The notes: generated by a model not told the origin, from the sequence alone. Shown: positions 43,494 through 52,301, counted from the stretch's first letter. The stretch: DNA of 64,000 nucleotides from an uncultured Candidatus Saccharibacteria bacterium (GCA_946886125.1 CAMPHY010000002.1:1-64000), one strand, 5' to 3'. Translations and numbers: made by a program.

Positions 43494-43643
43494 TTATTTT
43501 GCGAGGGCTTTGCCGGTTTCGCGACGAGTTGTCTTCACCTTGACGGGTGATTTAGCATTCACGCGACGTGCAAGCTCAAGTCGCAGATGACTACGACGCA
43601 AGCCAGTCTTTCGTGGGCTGCTCTGTTTCTTTGGTTGTCCCAT
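43494..43643 (-). CDS. rpmF: 50S ribosomal protein bL32
   Basis: 49 residues beginning MGQPKKQSSPRKTGLRRSHL, with the basic, loop-rich composition of bL32 (usually ~55-60 aa). No cysteine pairs, so it is the zinc-free form. AGGAG lies about 8 nt before the ATG. It is read in the same direction as nusB, 69 nt upstream of it. Confidence 0.85.
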   Translation of the reverse strand: MGQPKKQSSPRKTGLRRSHLRLELARRVNAKSPVKVKTTRRETGKALAK

Positions 43644-43735
43644 AGTAAAGTTCTCCTTTTATAGGTATTTATTCTAAAACTTAGAGCTATTATAGCGAAT
43701 TACCGTCGATTTCTCAAGGTCAAATCATTAAACTA

Positions 43736-43764
43736 TTGACATTTATTAACATAAGTGGTATTAT
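43736..43764 (+). promoter_or_regulatory. near-consensus promoter of the LysM-like gene
   Basis: TTGACA, a 17-nt spacer and TATTAT; the ATG is 26 nt further, with AAGGAT upstream of it. Confidence 0.8.
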
Positions 43765-43790
43765 GTTAGCATAAATAAGGATATTATTTT

Positions 43791-44195
43791 ATGACTAATC
43801 CAAATATTGATCGACTACACGCTATTGAACACTCAGAAGATAACGAGCATCCTTTTCATTTGAATAAACGCGGACGACGCGCCGTTGCAGCCGTTGCACT
43901 TGTCGCATCGGTAAGCGCAGGCGCAAGCGTGCCTGTTGTTGCAGAACATGTTAGTAATTCAATTGATAAATTACAAAATCCCGTTGAGTTTTCAGAAAAT
44001 GAGACCACCTACACACTAGAGCAAGGTGAAGGTCTTGACCACGCGATTTATCATATCAATGGTATTGAGGGTGTAGAAGTCTACCCAGTCAAAGAGCACG
44101 TCAAAAACGACCCAGCTAATACCGAAGTATTCGCCGACAACATACTGCAGGTAGGTGAGTCTATCGTTATTCCCGAATCGGTTAGTAGTCGCTAG
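43791..44195 (+). CDS. membrane-anchored LysM-like protein
   Basis: 134 residues: short cytoplasmic part, one membrane segment (about residues 31-52, AVAAVALVASVSAGASVPVV), then an exported region ending in TTYTLEQGEGLDHAIYHI...NILQVGESIVIP, which has the shape of a divergent LysM (YTVxxGDTLxxIA...GxxLxIP). It would hold the protein near peptidoglycan. Own strong promoter; convergent with leuS. Confidence 0.7.
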   Translation: MTNPNIDRLHAIEHSEDNEHPFHLNKRGRRAVAAVALVASVSAGASVPVVAEHVSNSIDKLQNPVEFSENETTYTLEQGEGLDHAIYHINGIEGVEVYPVKEHVKNDPANTEVFADNILQVGESIVIPESVSSR

Positions 44196-46628
44196 TTAAA
44201 TAACGATATTCATTAGTCGACCAGGTACGTAAATGACCTTGGTCGGCTGTTTGTTTTCAAGAAACTTTACGACATTTGGCTCAACAACAGCGAGAGCCTG
44301 CACTGCTTCCCCAGTGGCATCAGCTGCAACATCGAGCTTGGCGCGTAATTTGCCGTTTACCTGTACGATAATAGTGACGGTATCGCTAGTTATCAAATTG
44401 CTGTCCCAATTAGGCCATCCAGCTTGTTCCAGCATTGATTCATTGCCTAACTGCTGCCAAAGCTCAGCACTCATATGCGGAGCAAGAGGGGCAAGTAGCT
44501 GTACGAGAACGCTAAGCGCCTCACGCCAAATTTCATCAGAAAAGCCAACTACTTTCAGCTTGTAAAGCTCGTTGGTATACTCCATTAACGCAGAAATTGC
44601 CGTATTGAAACTAAGTCGATGATAGTCATCTGTCACCTTGCGTACTGTTTTATGCTGTAAACGTCTGACCATTTCATCATGCTGAGTATTATCTTTCTTA
44701 TCCGCGTCAAACTCTTGAGCGAGCACCCAGACACGATTCAAGAAACGATAAATACCAGCGATGCCACGCGAATCCCATGGGGCGTCCAATTCAATCGGCC
44801 CCATAAAGAGCACGTAAGTGCGTAGTGCATCAGCTCCATAGCCTTGATTGATAACTTCCAGTGGATCAATCACATTACCCTTACTTTTACTCATTTTCGT
44901 GCCATCTTCAGCATTGATATAGCCGTGATAGACCAATTTTTTCACCGGCTCTTTAAAATCGGTAAGTCCCATGTCGCTAAATACGTGAGTCCAGAAGCGT
45001 ACGTAAAGCAGGTGCGCGACGGCATGATCACCGCCCACGTAGTAATCAACTGGCGCCCAATAGTTCGCTTTTACAGGATCCCATGCTTGTGTATCATTTT
45101 GCGGATCAGCATAACGAAGCAAATACCAGCTACTACAAGCATAGCCGTCCATCGTGTCAGTTTCGCGTTTCGCTGGACCTCCACAGGTAGGGCACGTCAC
45201 ACTGACCCATTCATCCACCCCAGCAAGTACCGATTTACCGTCACCTTTTGGAGCATATTCTTTTACTTCGGGTAACATAACCGGTAGTTGATCATCTGGT
45301 ACGGCAACTGCGCCATGCTCGGAGCAGTGAATAATAGGAATAGGTGCTCCCCAATAACGTTGCCGACTGATCAACCAATCGCGCATTTTATACGTTGTTT
45401 TCGATGCACCAATCTCCTGCTGTTCGAGCCACGCCATTACTTCTTCACGAGCCTCGCTCGTATTCATACCATCAAAATGACCGCTATTAATGACGGTTCC
45501 TTCGCCGTGATACACGCCTGTTTCGCTACTCTCTTCAGGTTTTTCAATGACTTCAATAATAGGAAGTGAAAACTTCTCAGCAAATGCAAAATCGCGTTCA
45601 TCATGTGCCGGCACTGCCATAACAGCGCCCGTGCCATAGCCACTCAGTACATAGTCGGCAATCCAAATTGGCATTTTTTCACCAGTTGCCGGGTTTATTA
45701 CATAACGACCAGTAAATACTCCTGATTTTTCGCGAGTGTCATTCATACGCTCGATCTCAGATTTTTTTATTGCCTCACCAATATATGCCTCGACAAATTC
45801 TTTATGGTCGCCAATAGCCATTTTTTTTGCAAGCGGATGTTCAGGCGCGAGCACGACAAATGTCGCACCACAAATAGTGTCAGGTCGAGTCGTAAACACA
45901 GTTATATGCTCGTCGCGGCTTTCAATTTTGAAACGTATTTCAGCACCCTGTGATCTACCAATCCAGTTCGTTTGCGCCGTTTTAATTTTTGCCGGCCAGT
46001 CAAGGTCTTCAATTTCCTCAAGCAACGCATCTGCGTACTGTGTAATCTTAAAAAACCACTGGTTCATTGGTTTTTTGATAACTTCTGTGCCACATCGCCA
46101 ACATTTACCGGTCTCGACTTGCTCATTAGCGAGTACCGTTTTATCAACTGGACACCACCACTGCAAACTATCTTTCTGGTATGCCAAACCACGTTCAAAA
46201 AACTTTGTAAATATCCACTGCGTCCAGCGATAGTATTCAGGATCTGACGTATTAAATTCGCGTTGCCAATCAATACTGACACCCATTCGTTTGAATTGGG
46301 TTTTAAAATTCTCAATATTTACTTTGGTAACTTCGCTGGGGGCCGTACCTGTTTTTATTGCATAGTTCTCTGCTGGTAGGCCGAATGTATCCCACCCCAT
46401 TGGGTTAAGGACATTCTTCCCATGCTGACGATGAAATCGAGCAATTGCATCAACAATTGAATAACTAAATGCATGGCCGGTATGCATACCAGCACCACTT
46501 GGATATGGAAACATACCAGAAACGTACATTTTCTGCTTAGCATCATCAGCTTCAACATGATACGTTTGCTGCTCATCCCAAATAGCCTGCCACTTAGGTT
46601 CGATGTCGGAGGGATTATAACGCTTCAT
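44196..46628 (-). CDS. leuS: leucine-tRNA ligase
   Basis: 810 residues. The HIGH motif lies in FPYPSGAGMHTGHAFSY (HTGH), KMSKSKGN is intact in the C-terminal half, the CP1 editing domain is present (TTRPDTICGATFVVLAPEH), and zinc-type cysteine pairs occur (CWRCG, CPTCGG). A TATACT box at 46639-46644 is 10 nt before the ATG. Single-gene unit. Confidence 0.97.
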   Translation of the reverse strand: MKRYNPSDIEPKWQAIWDEQQTYHVEADDAKQKMYVSGMFPYPSGAGMHTGHAFSYSIVDAIARFHRQHGKNVLNPMGWDTFGLPAENYAIKTGTAPSEVTKVNIENFKTQFKRMGVSIDWQREFNTSDPEYYRWTQWIFTKFFERGLAYQKDSLQWWCPVDKTVLANEQVETGKCWRCGTEVIKKPMNQWFFKITQYADALLEEIEDLDWPAKIKTAQTNWIGRSQGAEIRFKIESRDEHITVFTTRPDTICGATFVVLAPEHPLAKKMAIGDHKEFVEAYIGEAIKKSEIERMNDTREKSGVFTGRYVINPATGEKMPIWIADYVLSGYGTGAVMAVPAHDERDFAFAEKFSLPIIEVIEKPEESSETGVYHGEGTVINSGHFDGMNTSEAREEVMAWLEQQEIGASKTTYKMRDWLISRQRYWGAPIPIIHCSEHGAVAVPDDQLPVMLPEVKEYAPKGDGKSVLAGVDEWVSVTCPTCGGPAKRETDTMDGYACSSWYLLRYADPQNDTQAWDPVKANYWAPVDYYVGGDHAVAHLLYVRFWTHVFSDMGLTDFKEPVKKLVYHGYINAEDGTKMSKSKGNVIDPLEVINQGYGADALRTYVLFMGPIELDAPWDSRGIAGIYRFLNRVWVLAQEFDADKKDNTQHDEMVRRLQHKTVRKVTDDYHRLSFNTAISALMEYTNELYKLKVVGFSDEIWREALSVLVQLLAPLAPHMSAELWQQLGNESMLEQAGWPNWDSNLITSDTVTIIVQVNGKLRAKLDVAADATGEAVQALAVVEPNVVKFLENKQPTKVIYVPGRLMNIVI

Positions 46629-46647
46629 AACTGAGCTTAGTATACCA

Positions 46648-46678
46648 AAACTCGCCTCTCGAGGACAGAGGCGAGTTT
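46648..46678 (-). terminator. terminator of the gene at 46702-47901
   Basis: 12-bp stem AAACTCGCCTCT/AGAGGCGAGTTT with T run on the minus strand; just upstream of the leuS promoter. Confidence 0.85.
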
Positions 46679-46701
46679 GAATGATTGTCTTTTACGAACA
46701 T

Positions 46702-47901
46702 CTACGCAGCTAGTTCAGCTTGCTCTGACGCATCTTGTAGTCGCTCAAGCGCCTGGTTTTCACTGGCTTGCATCTCCTCTATGAGCTGCTCTTGATAAGC
46801 CATCATTGCCGCTTCAATCTGCGCTTGTAGCTCTTCGAATGTCATAGCGTCTTGCGGCACCTGTACGCTTACATCAGTATTGAAATCCGTATTAAGGACC
46901 AGCTCACCCTGACTATCGGCGCTATCAATATCACTGACTTTTACTTGTGTAAGCTCATGTCCCCAGCGGCTTATATACACAGCAAATGATGGTAAGCTGG
47001 CTGGCTCGCCATTAAGCTCTGTCTCGTCATCACTTTCACATGCTTTAAGTATTTCTACCTTCGGTATGTCGCGTGCTTTATCTGAAAAGTCCTTCAACAC
47101 TTGTTGATTGATGGTTAAACGATATCCTAAACTATCGACTCCATTAATCGTTGCATCATCAAGACTCTCGTCAATATCAATGAAGGAATGCTCCCTATAA
47201 AGCTTGGCCAATTCATCTTGAGCATCACCGTTAGCTTGTAAGAGTTTTATGCTATCGATACAGCTTGTCATTTTTTGATTATCTGCATCTGCATACTGAG
47301 TAAGATCATCGGCATCAATGCGAATCCACTGGCCATCAACAATGTCAATAACGCTGCTAAACGACGGTGGTAGCATCGCCATACCCATACCACCAAAAAG
47401 GCTAGAGGCTAGCTCACCGACGTTACCAAGTTGTACGTATACATCACCCTCTTCGGCAATCAACGCCTTGCCGCTGAGTGTAATGTCCTGCCCATTCATA
47501 TCGCTTGTAAGCTTCACGTTTACTGCTCCAGATTGCCTGGTCGCCTCTCCGTCGAAAGTTATCTTCATTTCGGCGCCACTGCTCGTCCCGCTCATGGTGC
47601 CGCTGTAGCTATACGAATCTGCCTGAAGCGCATTGCTCAGTGCATCAGCGACAACCTTGTCAGGATTTTGGTACCAAAACTTATAAACTAGCACCGCACC
47701 CGCGCTTAATAATAAAATAACTGCAGCCACGATAATAATAAGTGTTTTTTTCGTTATTTTTCGTTTTTTTGGCGTCATAGTCATTGGTTGCACATCTTCG
47801 AGCGACCGACCGAGCTCTGCATTACCTTGAGTTGGTTGTTCTTGTTCGATCGTATTTAACGCATTCAGATCTTCTTGCGTTTTTGGATTATCATCGGGCA
47901 T
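46702..47901 (-). CDS. membrane-anchored extracytoplasmic protein, LppX-like layout
   Basis: 399 residues from the ATG at 47901 (GAAGGAGCGGAC upstream). Cytoplasmic N-terminus of ~55 residues, a basic patch (KKRKITKK), one membrane segment, then a 300-residue exported domain with SYSYSGTMSGTSSGAEMKITFDGEA and many short beta-strand-like repeats, two cysteines and a Gln/Glu-rich helical C-terminus. The exported part resembles LppX/LprG or DUF6612-type lipid carriers in layout only. Function unknown. Confidence 0.65.
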   Translation of the reverse strand: MPDDNPKTQEDLNALNTIEQEQPTQGNAELGRSLEDVQPMTMTPKKRKITKKTLIIIVAAVILLLSAGAVLVYKFWYQNPDKVVADALSNALQADSYSYSGTMSGTSSGAEMKITFDGEATRQSGAVNVKLTSDMNGQDITLSGKALIAEEGDVYVQLGNVGELASSLFGGMGMAMLPPSFSSVIDIVDGQWIRIDADDLTQYADADNQKMTSCIDSIKLLQANGDAQDELAKLYREHSFIDIDESLDDATINGVDSLGYRLTINQQVLKDFSDKARDIPKVEILKACESDDETELNGEPASLPSFAVYISRWGHELTQVKVSDIDSADSQGELVLNTDFNTDVSVQVPQDAMTFEELQAQIEAAMMAYQEQLIEEMQASENQALERLQDASEQAELAA

Positions 47902-47955
47902 GTCCGCTCCTTCGGTATTTATATCTACCAAAAGCTTACCATAAAAGCATAAGCC

Positions 47956-49239
47956 TTAGACAAATTTAGAAAAAAAGTTTGATTTTGTCCGTAGCCATTG
48001 TTGCGACTGGCGCACAAGTTGCGCTTCTTCTTCTGTTGAATGCAATACGACCTTCAGAGCTTCTTCACAGTAAATATCACCCTGTGAGCCTTTAAATAGG
48101 ATAGCAGCACCACTTTCAAGTATTTTATGCACAAAAGCACCAGCCTCAAGTGCGTTATGGAAACTTTTTACCTGGCAACCTTGTGCACGAGCGGCTGGAG
48201 CTAAACAGCGCTCAGCTTCTTCACCAACCGTAATTACCCATGCAAGCATATTAGGATCACACATATTACCTAATTTTTCATGCTCTGGAGCCGATGTAGC
48301 GCCGAGCTCGTTCATACTTCCAAGTACCGCAATACGTTGCGGTACTTGCAGGCTATAGAGTGTCTGAAGGGCAAGTGCAGCAGCAAGCGGACTTGAATTA
48401 TAGGTGTCATCTATCAAAATAGTATTTTCTACACCACGTAATACATTCATGCGACCATGAACAGGTCGTATTGCTTGAAGACCACTAGTAATTTCTTCCG
48501 CAGACAAGCCGAGTTTAAGTCCCACAGTAGCCGCTCCAATTGCTGGACGTAAGTTATGCTCACCAATCACGCGGATTGTTGCCGGTATCCCGTCTGGCAA
48601 CTCGGGAGCTACCAAAAAACCCGAATGACCATTCTCAAGCGAAAAGTCTTCATTTACAAAGCGATACTCAGCAATACCACTCGTTCCATAGGTCGTCAAA
48701 TTACTGTTTGTTAGATAAGTAGCAAATCTTCCTTCGATATCATCACGGTTTATAATGACTGCTTTACTAAATTGCGCGACCATCAACTCTTCCTGGGCGA
48801 CAGTTTCTATCGTCTGAAAGGCCGCCATATGTTCTGGTGTTACGGCAGTCACAATGGCAATATCAGGAAGTAAGAAACGACCAAATTGCGCCATTTCACC
48901 CACCTCATCAATACCCAGTTCCTGGATAATAACGTCAACGTCACTTGGGCTTTTAATACGACTCCGCGCCGCACGGAATACGGATAACCAGGCACCAAAA
49001 TTTTTTACCCTACCAGGATAATCAATACCTAAAATAGCTAGGGGCGCGCTCAGTAGCGTGTTGTGGTTCCCTTCATGTAGTCGGACTTTGTAACGCTGAG
49101 ATAAAACAGTAGCGATAGCTATTTTAGTGCTGGTCTTACCCACACTCCCCGCCACCACAACTAGCTTCACCTCGGGATGTTTTTTGAAGTACTGACGTAC
49201 ATATTTTTCTAATTTTTTCTGAATATATTTTTTAAACAT
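47956..49239 (-). CDS. Mur-ligase-like ATPase lacking the usual N-terminal domain
   Basis: 427 residues from ATG at 49239. VVVAGSVGKTSTK is the Mur-ligase P-loop; NHNTLLSAPLAILGI, TAVTPEHMAAF, GEHNLRPAIGAATVG and DDTYNSSPLAAALAL follow the MurF order. The P-loop is at about residue 30; in MurF it lies near 110, so the UDP-binding N-terminal domain is replaced by a ~25-residue basic helix (FKKYIQKKLEKYVRQYFKK). It may be a MurF variant or a relative with another substrate. Directly downstream of the PilX/RCC1 gene. Confidence 0.78.
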   Translation of the reverse strand: MFKKYIQKKLEKYVRQYFKKHPEVKLVVVAGSVGKTSTKIAIATVLSQRYKVRLHEGNHNTLLSAPLAILGIDYPGRVKNFGAWLSVFRAARSRIKSPSDVDVIIQELGIDEVGEMAQFGRFLLPDIAIVTAVTPEHMAAFQTIETVAQEELMVAQFSKAVIINRDDIEGRFATYLTNSNLTTYGTSGIAEYRFVNEDFSLENGHSGFLVAPELPDGIPATIRVIGEHNLRPAIGAATVGLKLGLSAEEITSGLQAIRPVHGRMNVLRGVENTILIDDTYNSSPLAAALALQTLYSLQVPQRIAVLGSMNELGATSAPEHEKLGNMCDPNMLAWVITVGEEAERCLAPAARAQGCQVKSFHNALEAGAFVHKILESGAAILFKGSQGDIYCEEALKVVLHSTEEEAQLVRQSQQWLRTKSNFFSKFV

Positions 49240-49265
49240 AATGAGTTCTTCCAATAGTACCAATT

Positions 49266-51161
49266 TTAGAACGATACGCCCATACGAGGAATCCGGACAA
49301 CTTGAGGGGTCGCTGTAGCGGTGTCTGAAACTGTACCATTACCAAGCTGACCATTGTGGTTACGGCCTGCTGCATACACACGTCCATCATCTCCTAGTAT
49401 ATAGCTCGTATACTCGTCGACATTAGAAAGTGCGACCGCCTTTACGCGCTCAGTGCTACTTCCTGGCGCAAGAGGCAAGAGCACCTGGCGCGGCTGGCTA
49501 TTGCAGGACTGAAGCGGATGAGTAGTGCCAAGCTTACCATACGTATTATCTCCTGCCGCATAGACTTTTCCGCTTTGGGTAATGACCATGGTTGAGTTCA
49601 TTTGATAACCGGCACCCTCGTTAATAACCGGCTTTGCCGCCTCTCCTGCTGGTAGCCCATACACCTGCCAATAACCTTGATTACTACATGTTCCGTCCCC
49701 TAGTTGCCCCATGGCATTTCGCCCCATGCACCATACCATGCCAGGATTAGGGTTTCTACGTATCGCGCACACTGCGCTATGCGGATCCCCCTCCATACCT
49801 ATACTCATAATTGACTCATATTCGTACCCCGACGTAGTCGCCTGTCTTGGGGACGTATAGGCTACCGTGTGAGTATTCGCCTGTCCATCATCAGCAGTAC
49901 CTAACGCGTTACTACCAGTCATATACACCGTACCGTTTGTACCTAAATAATGTATCGTATGTGAGCCAGCATGGTGAGTAAATTTTATATCTTCTACTCC
50001 AGTCGGGAGTGGTACTTTAGCTGGCACCGAGTGACCTAGGCCAGTGTTCATCACCGTACTGCCACGTCCCAATTGCCCCCAATCATTACGCCCAGCACAC
50101 CAAGCTTCATTTGCGGAAGTAATGATACAAGTGTGATAGTCTTTCGTCATAATCTTCTTCGCATCAATTGTTGTCGGCACCGCAAAGCGCACTGGACTTG
50201 CTAGTGGTACAACACCTGAGCTAGTCGTACCGGCACCTAAAGATCCAAAATAATTTTCTCCCGCACAATATGCATCTGAGTTTGACGCAACGACACATAC
50301 ATTATTACTTCCCCAACCGTCAATATCTAATTGAACCGCAGATAAACCAGATGGTAAGCCAAATTGCTGCCACGTCGGGCTACCAATCTCACCGTCCCCG
50401 CGACAATACACTTGATCATTACTTCCAATAATACAAATCATTGAGGCACCTTGTCCCGAGCTGGCTATTTTCTTGACTCTCGTCACACCAGTAGGAAGAT
50501 TCATAGCTACAGGTATCGTCACCTCGGTACCTAAGCTTACATCACCAATTTGGCCTTGGTCGTTATCACCCCAACCATAAAGAATACCGGTGCCCGATAA
50601 AAAGTAGCCGATATGTCCGCCCGTTTTCCAACCAGCACCACCGCCAAGCTGCGGGTTGTCAACATAGGTACTTTGATTGACAATAGTTTGCTTATATTCA
50701 CGCCATACCAAAGATGTACCAGTACGAAGCAATTGCACTGTGCCAGTCGCTTTCACGCGCACCAACCCACCTGCATCTCCACTACCAGGTGCAGTGACGA
50801 CTTCAAATGTCGTACGAAAAGTGCCATTTTCAAGTACATACTGAGACCGTCCACTGTTTACATTTCCGTTGCAACTACTTTGTGGCTGCAATTTTCTCAA
50901 AGAACTTGTGGCGTTATTATCCCATACAGTCCTGTAATCGTTTTGTCGCAAGCAAAGCGTAGCAAGCGCCACACCCGACTCTGCCGCTTCTTGAGCTAAT
51001 TGATTGTAATATTGATCGTTTAAACTTGTACGAATTGAAGATGTCGCCGTCACAGCCGTCAACATGAGAGTCATCATTATCAATGATGTCACAAGCACCG
51101 TCGGCAAAGCAAACGCTCGTTCTGCGCGATGACATGCACTACCAATTTGAAACCACTGCAT
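49266..51161 (-). CDS. PilX-like minor pilin fused to an RCC1-type beta propeller
   Basis: 631 residues from the ATG at 51161. The N-terminus has a hydrophobic helix preceded by RAERAFALPTVLV and followed by TSLNDQYYNQLAQEAAESGVALA, like PilX/PilW minor pilins. From about residue 185 there are seven repeats of about 55 residues built round GxNxxGQLG (GWGDNDQGQIG, CAGENYFGSLG, CAGRNDWGQLG, CMGRNAMGQLG, AAGDNTYGKLG and others), i.e. an RCC1 propeller. A propeller on a pilus tip could act as an adhesin. It follows the pseudopilin by 64 nt. Confidence 0.82.
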   Translation of the reverse strand: MQWFQIGSACHRAERAFALPTVLVTSLIMMTLMLTAVTATSSIRTSLNDQYYNQLAQEAAESGVALATLCLRQNDYRTVWDNNATSSLRKLQPQSSCNGNVNSGRSQYVLENGTFRTTFEVVTAPGSGDAGGLVRVKATGTVQLLRTGTSLVWREYKQTIVNQSTYVDNPQLGGGAGWKTGGHIGYFLSGTGILYGWGDNDQGQIGDVSLGTEVTIPVAMNLPTGVTRVKKIASSGQGASMICIIGSNDQVYCRGDGEIGSPTWQQFGLPSGLSAVQLDIDGWGSNNVCVVASNSDAYCAGENYFGSLGAGTTSSGVVPLASPVRFAVPTTIDAKKIMTKDYHTCIITSANEAWCAGRNDWGQLGRGSTVMNTGLGHSVPAKVPLPTGVEDIKFTHHAGSHTIHYLGTNGTVYMTGSNALGTADDGQANTHTVAYTSPRQATTSGYEYESIMSIGMEGDPHSAVCAIRRNPNPGMVWCMGRNAMGQLGDGTCSNQGYWQVYGLPAGEAAKPVINEGAGYQMNSTMVITQSGKVYAAGDNTYGKLGTTHPLQSCNSQPRQVLLPLAPGSSTERVKAVALSNVDEYTSYILGDDGRVYAAGRNHNGQLGNGTVSDTATATPQVVRIPRMGVSF

Positions 51162-51225
51162 ATTACTCCAAAGTATGAAGCATGAGCGACATCGGGTCAA
51201 GCGACCAATGCAACATTAAAGCGCA

Positions 51226-51735
51226 CTAATACGTGTAGTTGCCAGCTACCCAATCCGCTTCAAGATTCCAATCACGAGATGCGCAGGTAAACCCTGAGCC
51301 GTTATTCCTATCACTCGTAGCTTCCAAATCCATTACCATAAATACATAAAATGGACCACGACTGGCATCACAGCCACCACTACCAGCCGGGTATAAGTGA
51401 TACCTATAATACGTTCCGCCGCTATTAATAGGATCTACAGGGACTTCACTCATGACGTTCGCATCAACCAAAGCACTCATAAATGTATTGGTCGATGAAC
51501 TCATCTCCCAGCCAGAAGTTCCTTCCTCAGGGTAGCTACCCATTCGCGATTTATGAATTTCAAGAGCCTTTACTATTGATTTCGCGTCAGTGAGGCGTGC
51601 TGAATCACGTGCTCCTTCTTGTATATTTGTATACGCCACAATGGTAATCGCTGCTAAAATCCCAATTACCGCAATCACAGTTACTAATTCTACGATTGTA
51701 AAACCTGTCTGTTTTGGTATCCACGTCTTTTTCAT
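51226..51735 (-). CDS. type II secretion/type IV pseudopilin-like prepilin
   Basis: 169 residues from ATG at 51735. Leader MKKTWIPKQTG then FTIVELVTVIAVIGILAAITIV; the C-terminal part has a conserved pair of cysteines (GGCDASRG...FTCASRD). YPEEGTSGWEM resembles PulG/GspG. It is the first gene of a pilus-related unit with the PilX/RCC1 protein. The start is chosen because the prepilin leader is short; a longer frame to 51786 has no support. Confidence 0.87.
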   Translation of the reverse strand: MKKTWIPKQTGFTIVELVTVIAVIGILAAITIVAYTNIQEGARDSARLTDAKSIVKALEIHKSRMGSYPEEGTSGWEMSSSTNTFMSALVDANVMSEVPVDPINSGGTYYRYHLYPAGSGGCDASRGPFYVFMVMDLEATSDRNNGSGFTCASRDWNLEADWVAGNYTY

Positions 51736-51795
51736 ATTTCTTATGGTAGCATCGGTTAGTACTGAGGACAAATTACTACAGAACAACCTAACATC

Positions 51796-51842
51796 CCACC
51801 ATAGAAAAACTCCGGTTCAACACCGGAGTTTTTCTATGGTGG
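51796..51842. terminator. 21-bp inverted repeat/terminator covering the tRNA-Ala 3' end
   Basis: Perfect 21-bp stem (51796-51816 with 51822-51842, 5-nt loop). Part of it is the usual terminator core AACTCCGGT/ACCGGAGTT with T run; the outer part copies the tRNA CCA end and part of the acceptor stem. Confidence 0.8.
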
Positions 51843-51913
51843 AGCATAGCGGATTCGAACCGCTGACCTCTTCGCTGCCAGCGAAGCGCTCTAGCCAACT
51901 GAGCTAATGCCCC
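51837..51913 (-). tRNA. tRNA-Ala (anticodon GGC)
   Basis: 77 nt with encoded CCA. Acceptor GGGGCAT/ATGCTCC, anticodon loop CTGGCAG, canonical T-loop TTCGAAT and G18G19 in the D-loop. Reads GCC (and GCU by wobble). Its 3' end is part of a 21-bp inverted repeat. Confidence 0.95.
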
Positions 51914-51954
51914 ATAATTAAGCAAATAGCCCGCATGAGAACTTGCTTATTGTA

Positions 51955-52084
51955 GCAAAAACTCGCTCTGCGTGTCGAGAGCGAGTTTTATAGCTGTTGC
52001 GCGCCCACCCTGGGGCACTGATTCTTTTGTTTTAAAACTGTTTGTTTTTATACGCTGGAGGTGCCCCTCCGTTGCGCACCAGCT
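51955..52084 (-). ncRNA. candidate small RNA with own promoter and terminator
   Basis: A TTGCAC-17-GATAAT promoter (52092-52120) leads to a start near 52084. The RNA folds as an 11-bp closing stem (52074-52084 with 51992-52002, one mismatch), an internal loop, a 7-bp GGGGCAC/GTGCCCC stem (52012-52018, 52061-52067) and an A/T-rich loop. It ends in a 12-bp terminator with a five-T run. Length about 130 nt. No SRP, 6S, tmRNA or known riboswitch consensus was found. Confidence 0.55.
51957..51989 (-). terminator. terminator of the candidate small RNA
   Basis: 12-bp stem AAAACTCGCTCT/AGAGCGAGTTTT followed by TTTTT on the minus strand. Confidence 0.8.
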
Positions 52085-52091
52085 TATGTTT

Positions 52092-52120
52092 ATTATCCCC
52101 CTTTTGATCCAATTGTGCAA
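52092..52120 (-). promoter_or_regulatory. promoter of the candidate small RNA
   Basis: TTGCAC, 17-nt spacer, GATAAT on the minus strand, ending about 8 nt before the predicted 5' end. Confidence 0.6.
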
Positions 52121-52122
52121 GT

Positions 52123-52301
52123 ATTTAACACTCGTGCTAGTGTTTTTTCCGTAAACATGCTTAAATAGGATAGTTCAGAAGCATACGCATAGTAGCATAC
52201 GAAGCGAGTGTCCCCTCTTTTTAGCAGGTACCTCTCTCTTCAACTATCGACGCATGGTCGATCTGACAGTACATCAGTAAGAAGAAAAGAGTACCTATTT
52301 T
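52123..52301 (+). promoter_or_regulatory. structured leader of the RRM gene
   Basis: Between the small RNA and the RRM start: a short hairpin with T run (AACACT/AGTGTT, 52126-52149), direct repeats of AGCATACG near 52180-52200, a 6-bp hairpin ATCGAC/GTCGAT (52245-52261) and an imperfect ~15-bp inverted repeat from about 52226 pairing with the purine-rich stretch just before the ATG. The ribosome-facing GAAGAAAAGAG sequence is in that stem, so translation may be opened or closed by temperature or a bound factor. Confidence 0.4.

Noticed and set aside
45736..46233. Plus-strand open frame of 165 codons
   Set aside because: It lies wholly inside leuS on the other strand and has no recognisable content or start signal.
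49266..51161. Regular repeats of about 160 nt, considered as CRISPR or tandem DNA repeats
   Set aside because: They are protein-level RCC1 repeats with divergent DNA; no spacers or identical repeats.
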